From Acetobacter estunensis (GTDB taxonomy: Bacteria > Pseudomonadota > Alphaproteobacteria > Acetobacterales > Acetobacteraceae): a stretch of DNA of 34,905 nt. Numbering within the stretch: position 1 is the first letter of the stretch; each line of letters opens with the position of its first letter. The DNA is taken from positions 1 to 34,905 of the forward strand of contig NZ_JAHRDV010000019.1 in NCBI RefSeq assembly GCF_019083805.1. Reading direction: 5' to 3'. The notes beneath the pieces are model-generated. The model was not told the DNA's origin and made no database searches. It saw nothing but the letters and a program-made list of their open reading frames with translations. The translations under genes and the position numbers were made by a program. Shown here piece after piece: positions 33,201 through 34,905 of the stretch.

Positions 33201-34905
33201 AGTCCCCTGCAAAATAAGCGTATTTCCATCGGTTGATGGATTTATAGAACTGATAGATGGTGCTGTCGATATGTTTGTGACATTATAGGTATAGTTCATT
33301 TCCGATAATTTAATACCATTTTTGTCTATATTTTCTATGATGATATTATTCTCTCCATAAGATAAGTCGTTAGCCTGAAATGTCCAAGAACCGGTGCTAT
33401 CGACATTTGCTGTTCCAATAATTTTTCCATTATCGGAGATAGATATTAGCGAATTTGCCTCAGCCGTTCCTGAGAATGTTGGATTCGATATACCGCTACC
33501 AGTTGATTCGATAGTAACATTTTTACTTAGTTGAATAGCATCTGTATCTATTATAATATCGATTTCGCGTGAGCTTCCTGCTGAATCACCAGAAGGGGTG
33601 CTCGCAGTTGCTTCAACCTCGTAGTTACCGTCATTTAGTAATGGAAGCGTCGTCGACCACATTCCATCGCTTCCAGATATCGCCGTAGTAGATTCAATTA
33701 ACTGGTTTGTATTTGGATCATAAATATTAATAGTAATAAGATCATTTGGATCACTAGATCCATAGACTATAGGAGACGATGACGTCGAAACTGCAGTTTC
33801 GACAGGCCCATCAAATACGGGAGCTACATATGTGTCTGCCTCTATATTTATCGTTGGATTTGCGTCAACATAATCGGAGTACAATATTGTCGTCAGATTT
33901 TCCTGTGTACCATCTGGATTTGTAATGTTTGCGATAAGAACCTGACTTCCTTTCGAAAGCACAGGTATATTAAGAGTCCAACTACCATCGGAATTCACAT
34001 ATGCTGTGCCTAATATGATGTTATTTTGCTCGACTGTTACGATTGAGTCGGCGACAAGAGAACTGCCTCCTACCGTAGCATATTCGGAATCTCCATCGGT
34101 GACGCCATAACGACATCCAGTGTCTTGAAGGAAGAATCCGGAGGATGTTATAGAAGCAGTGCCATTAACATCTACCGTTCCGTATACTGCGTTAATATAG
34201 CTATCACTTCCACTATATGAAATTGTGCTATCTAAATCTCCATAAATAAAATTATTATCTCCGATTATTGTGGCGCAAGCGCCTTTTTCTACAAATATTT
34301 CGTCTCCATTTGCGGTGATAGTAGCGGATTCGCCTGCAGAAATATAAATAATATTTGCGGATGATGCATCTGTTGTATATGTATTTTCGCCATCTATATT
34401 TATTATATTTCCAGATCCAGAAATTTCAGTCGAAGATAGATCGCCATCTATCGTAATATTATTGCCGCCAGCACCAGTGATATTATTGAGTTTTCCGGAA
34501 ACTGTTACGGAAACCGCGCCCTTGGCCGTGATCGTCTCGTTGCTGCCCGAAAGCGTCAAGCTCGACCCCTGTTCCAGGGTAAAGCTGTTGCCTCCCGCCG
34601 TGTCCGTGACCGTGTTCCGCGAAGCGCTGTTATCGAGGGTATTCCCTGAGCCCGTCAGCGTCACATTGTCGTAGTTCGACCCCCAAGCCAGCGACACGCT
34701 GCTGCCCGTTCCTGCCAGCGTCAGAGCGGCACTGTTCGCCTTGGCCGTGATCGTCTCGTTGCTGCCTGAAAGCGTCAGGCTCGACCCCTGTTCCAGGGTA
34801 AAGCTGTTGCCTCCCGCCGTGTCCGTGACCGTGTTCCGCGAAGCGCTGTTATCGAGGGTATTCCCTGAGCCCGTCAGCGTCACATTGTCGTAGTTCGACC
34901 CCCAA
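30237..34905 (-). CDS. Giant secreted repeat protein with Ig-like and xylan-binding-like modules (partial)
   Basis: Open to the right edge; at least 1555 aa, N-terminus unseen. Order from the edge: 73-aa beta-rich repeats (TLTGSGNTLDNSASRNTVTD); Ser/Asn/Gly-rich beta modules; several Ig-like domains (NPTFSGTAEANSLISISDNG, GTANVDSTGSWTF) near 34050-33050; a region at about 32700-31720 with TIM-barrel-like strands (SWLYIFNE, IAPIFSPNYFF, EIRWAVDQGLQVTVVISGFY, PTNWEVSEYEAKR). Then come two CBM60/CBM36-like modules (about 31710-31300 and 30850-30520; VEFQAYVDGNAVG, FSYAGDFQDGTAHDFALKFL) separated by an Ig-like domain, and a last Ig-like domain. The protein has few Cys and no membrane segment. It probably acts outside the cell on plant polysaccharide. 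No RTX secretion signal is seen at the C-terminus. The DNA is clearly AT-rich except for the repeat part. Confidence 0.8.
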   Translation of the reverse strand, partial: WGSNYDNVTLTGSGNTLDNSASRNTVTDTAGGNSFTLEQGSSLTLSGSNETITAKANSAALTLAGTGSSVSLAWGSNYDNVTLTGSGNTLDNSASRNTVTDTAGGNSFTLEQGSSLTLSGSNETITAKGAVSVTVSGKLNNITGAGGNNITIDGDLSSTEISGSGNIINIDGENTYTTDASSANIIYISAGESATITANGDEIFVEKGACATIIGDNNFIYGDLDSTISYSGSDSYINAVYGTVDVNGTASITSSGFFLQDTGCRYGVTDGDSEYATVGGSSLVADSIVTVEQNNIILGTAYVNSDGSWTLNIPVLSKGSQVLIANITNPDGTQENLTTILYSDYVDANPTINIEADTYVAPVFDGPVETAVSTSSSPIVYGSSDPNDLITINIYDPNTNQLIESTTAISGSDGMWSTTLPLLNDGNYEVEATASTPSGDSAGSSREIDIIIDTDAIQLSKNVTIESTGSGISNPTFSGTAEANSLISISDNGKIIGTANVDSTGSWTFQANDLSYGENNIIIENIDKNGIKLSEMNYTYNVTNISTAPSISSINPSTDGNTLILQGTGTAGSVVAITNGDGTLIGNANVSSTGTWNLTVSSSLVDGLNSFYASDAETGASNGMPFYVIYNGSSSSSLPYNVVTLTLSGQTTANFTLENAQNGQLTSLGSLTVSAPYIPGNNASGNVGESVAIITRGSSASSGNILNISTGSSNLYLLSASENGVFINGYESIEAGQTESMVFGMSSTSDIGIHVASNGTKKVYFSGGYNSDGWDNTNNYDALRATGQLGMSLDEQSVANEVSSGHFSQYLSSESNNGNVDVSLSINLEGSSDTPSYLKGLTNYIHLQGGTVSSALENINISSNGGNGSWLYIFNETVNSGWSDGIKTIAPIFSPNYFFQNGDASSIVAGVGGEVDTVSNYSELADSNFYKNLEKAAVYGGALAIDSPADYFINAGLDYQQFVENEIRWAVDQGLQVTVVISGFYDNTEYNTTDTVNDYGQDVRKMVAILEATGAVPTNWEVSEYEAKRTIAAGSDTDPNSEAGIALWLENYAEVSAIKFSSPQLISASFQPDTLTITLKGVSDTSDIILADGQGTTTDPWELGDDDTSWDGSPEVQVYIDQGDKSNYSQEFSSEINVAVGDIKTIDGTTTLTYMGDFSESDSHVYINLMNSNIDSTSSVDRSISIVSAEINGNDLGISSGLGIANMGAVGFNISSSQAEQVVEVSNPDGDGLTYTESFTQNPTIAGYATARDYVQIIDNGQIIATTQVSPDDLIEDSDGEYGVTGYWSITLPDQDQGTYHHYKIEVTTTEVPENENPNNTSAASYVNIYISPDALSSNLVPDSDTGLSSIPTPEITGEYTDEVTITVSEENSLDGVEFQAYVDGNAVGSVQTVTAVNGESEQTFSYAGDFQDGTAHDFALKFLGDASSSSENTGALYIKNISLDGNVVANSSGVTVSSEGYSLFNLGDFNPTLNDFINPTFTGTGVANSTITLQDGNGGNILGTTTVGGDGSWVFTIPQSDTLSSGSHTLYVTDSIPDGATSSATSYQFNIGNT
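34521..34905 (-). repeat. 219-bp tandem repeats in the giant gene
   Basis: 34521-34686 and 34740-34905 differ at only two positions. The period is 219 bp (73 codons), so the reading frame is kept. The array continues past the right edge. These repeats are GC-rich, while the same gene left of about 34515 is AT-rich. Confidence 0.9.

Noticed and set aside
34521..34905. Repeat array considered as CRISPR
   Set aside because: The repeats are 219 bp, in frame and coding, with no short repeat/spacer pattern.

Overview
The window looks like accessory DNA of an alphaproteobacterium, plausibly an acetic acid bacterium. The evidence is a GAAC-N7-GAAC LexA box (the alphaproteobacterial form) in front of an imuA relic, a MobF-type relaxase relic, several IS families and a GC-rich background. 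The genus assignment is inference. No rRNA, tRNA or CRISPR array was seen.

Layout. (1) 1-2350: a dismantled SOS/repair locus. A UvrD/PcrA-type helicase pseudogene is divergent from an imuA relic. The LexA-box promoter between them is intact and now faces a small unknown gene. (2) 2390-14300: a defence island read leftward. It holds a 1323-aa protein with a PD-(D/E)XK nuclease, TPR-like helices, a GreA/B-C-like segment and a PIN nuclease. Next is a type IIG restriction-modification gene split by an 863-bp IS427-group element. Last is a regulator / methylase / endonuclease operon whose methylase has lost its core. A family of imperfect repeats with a hairpin core sits upstream of the first gene of each unit. 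(3) 14440-15400: a relaxase scrap fused in frame to a truncated IS5-family transposase.

(4) 15398-22517: seven closely spaced leftward genes that look like one operon. In transcription order they are an exported epoxide hydrolase, Ohr peroxidase, an exported alpha/beta hydrolase, cytochrome P460, an SDR, a GMC flavoprotein and an exported thioredoxin-fold protein. Divergent from them is a large winged-helix / STAND ATPase / TPR-like regulator (22728-25562). Together they suggest an inducible envelope detoxification or redox module. This is the best candidate for an undescribed system. (5) 25893-28977: a CPA1 Na+/H+ antiporter, then a TetR regulator with its likely target SDR gene.

(6) 29170-30205: an IS graveyard (IS481, IS21 and IS5 remnants). 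(7) 30237 to the right edge: the C-terminal part of a very large secreted protein, read leftward. It has 219-bp GC-rich tandem repeats at the edge, then AT-rich Ig-like modules, a possible glycosidase-like domain and two xylan-binding-like (CBM60-like) modules. Its gene is visibly mosaic in base composition and runs off the window.
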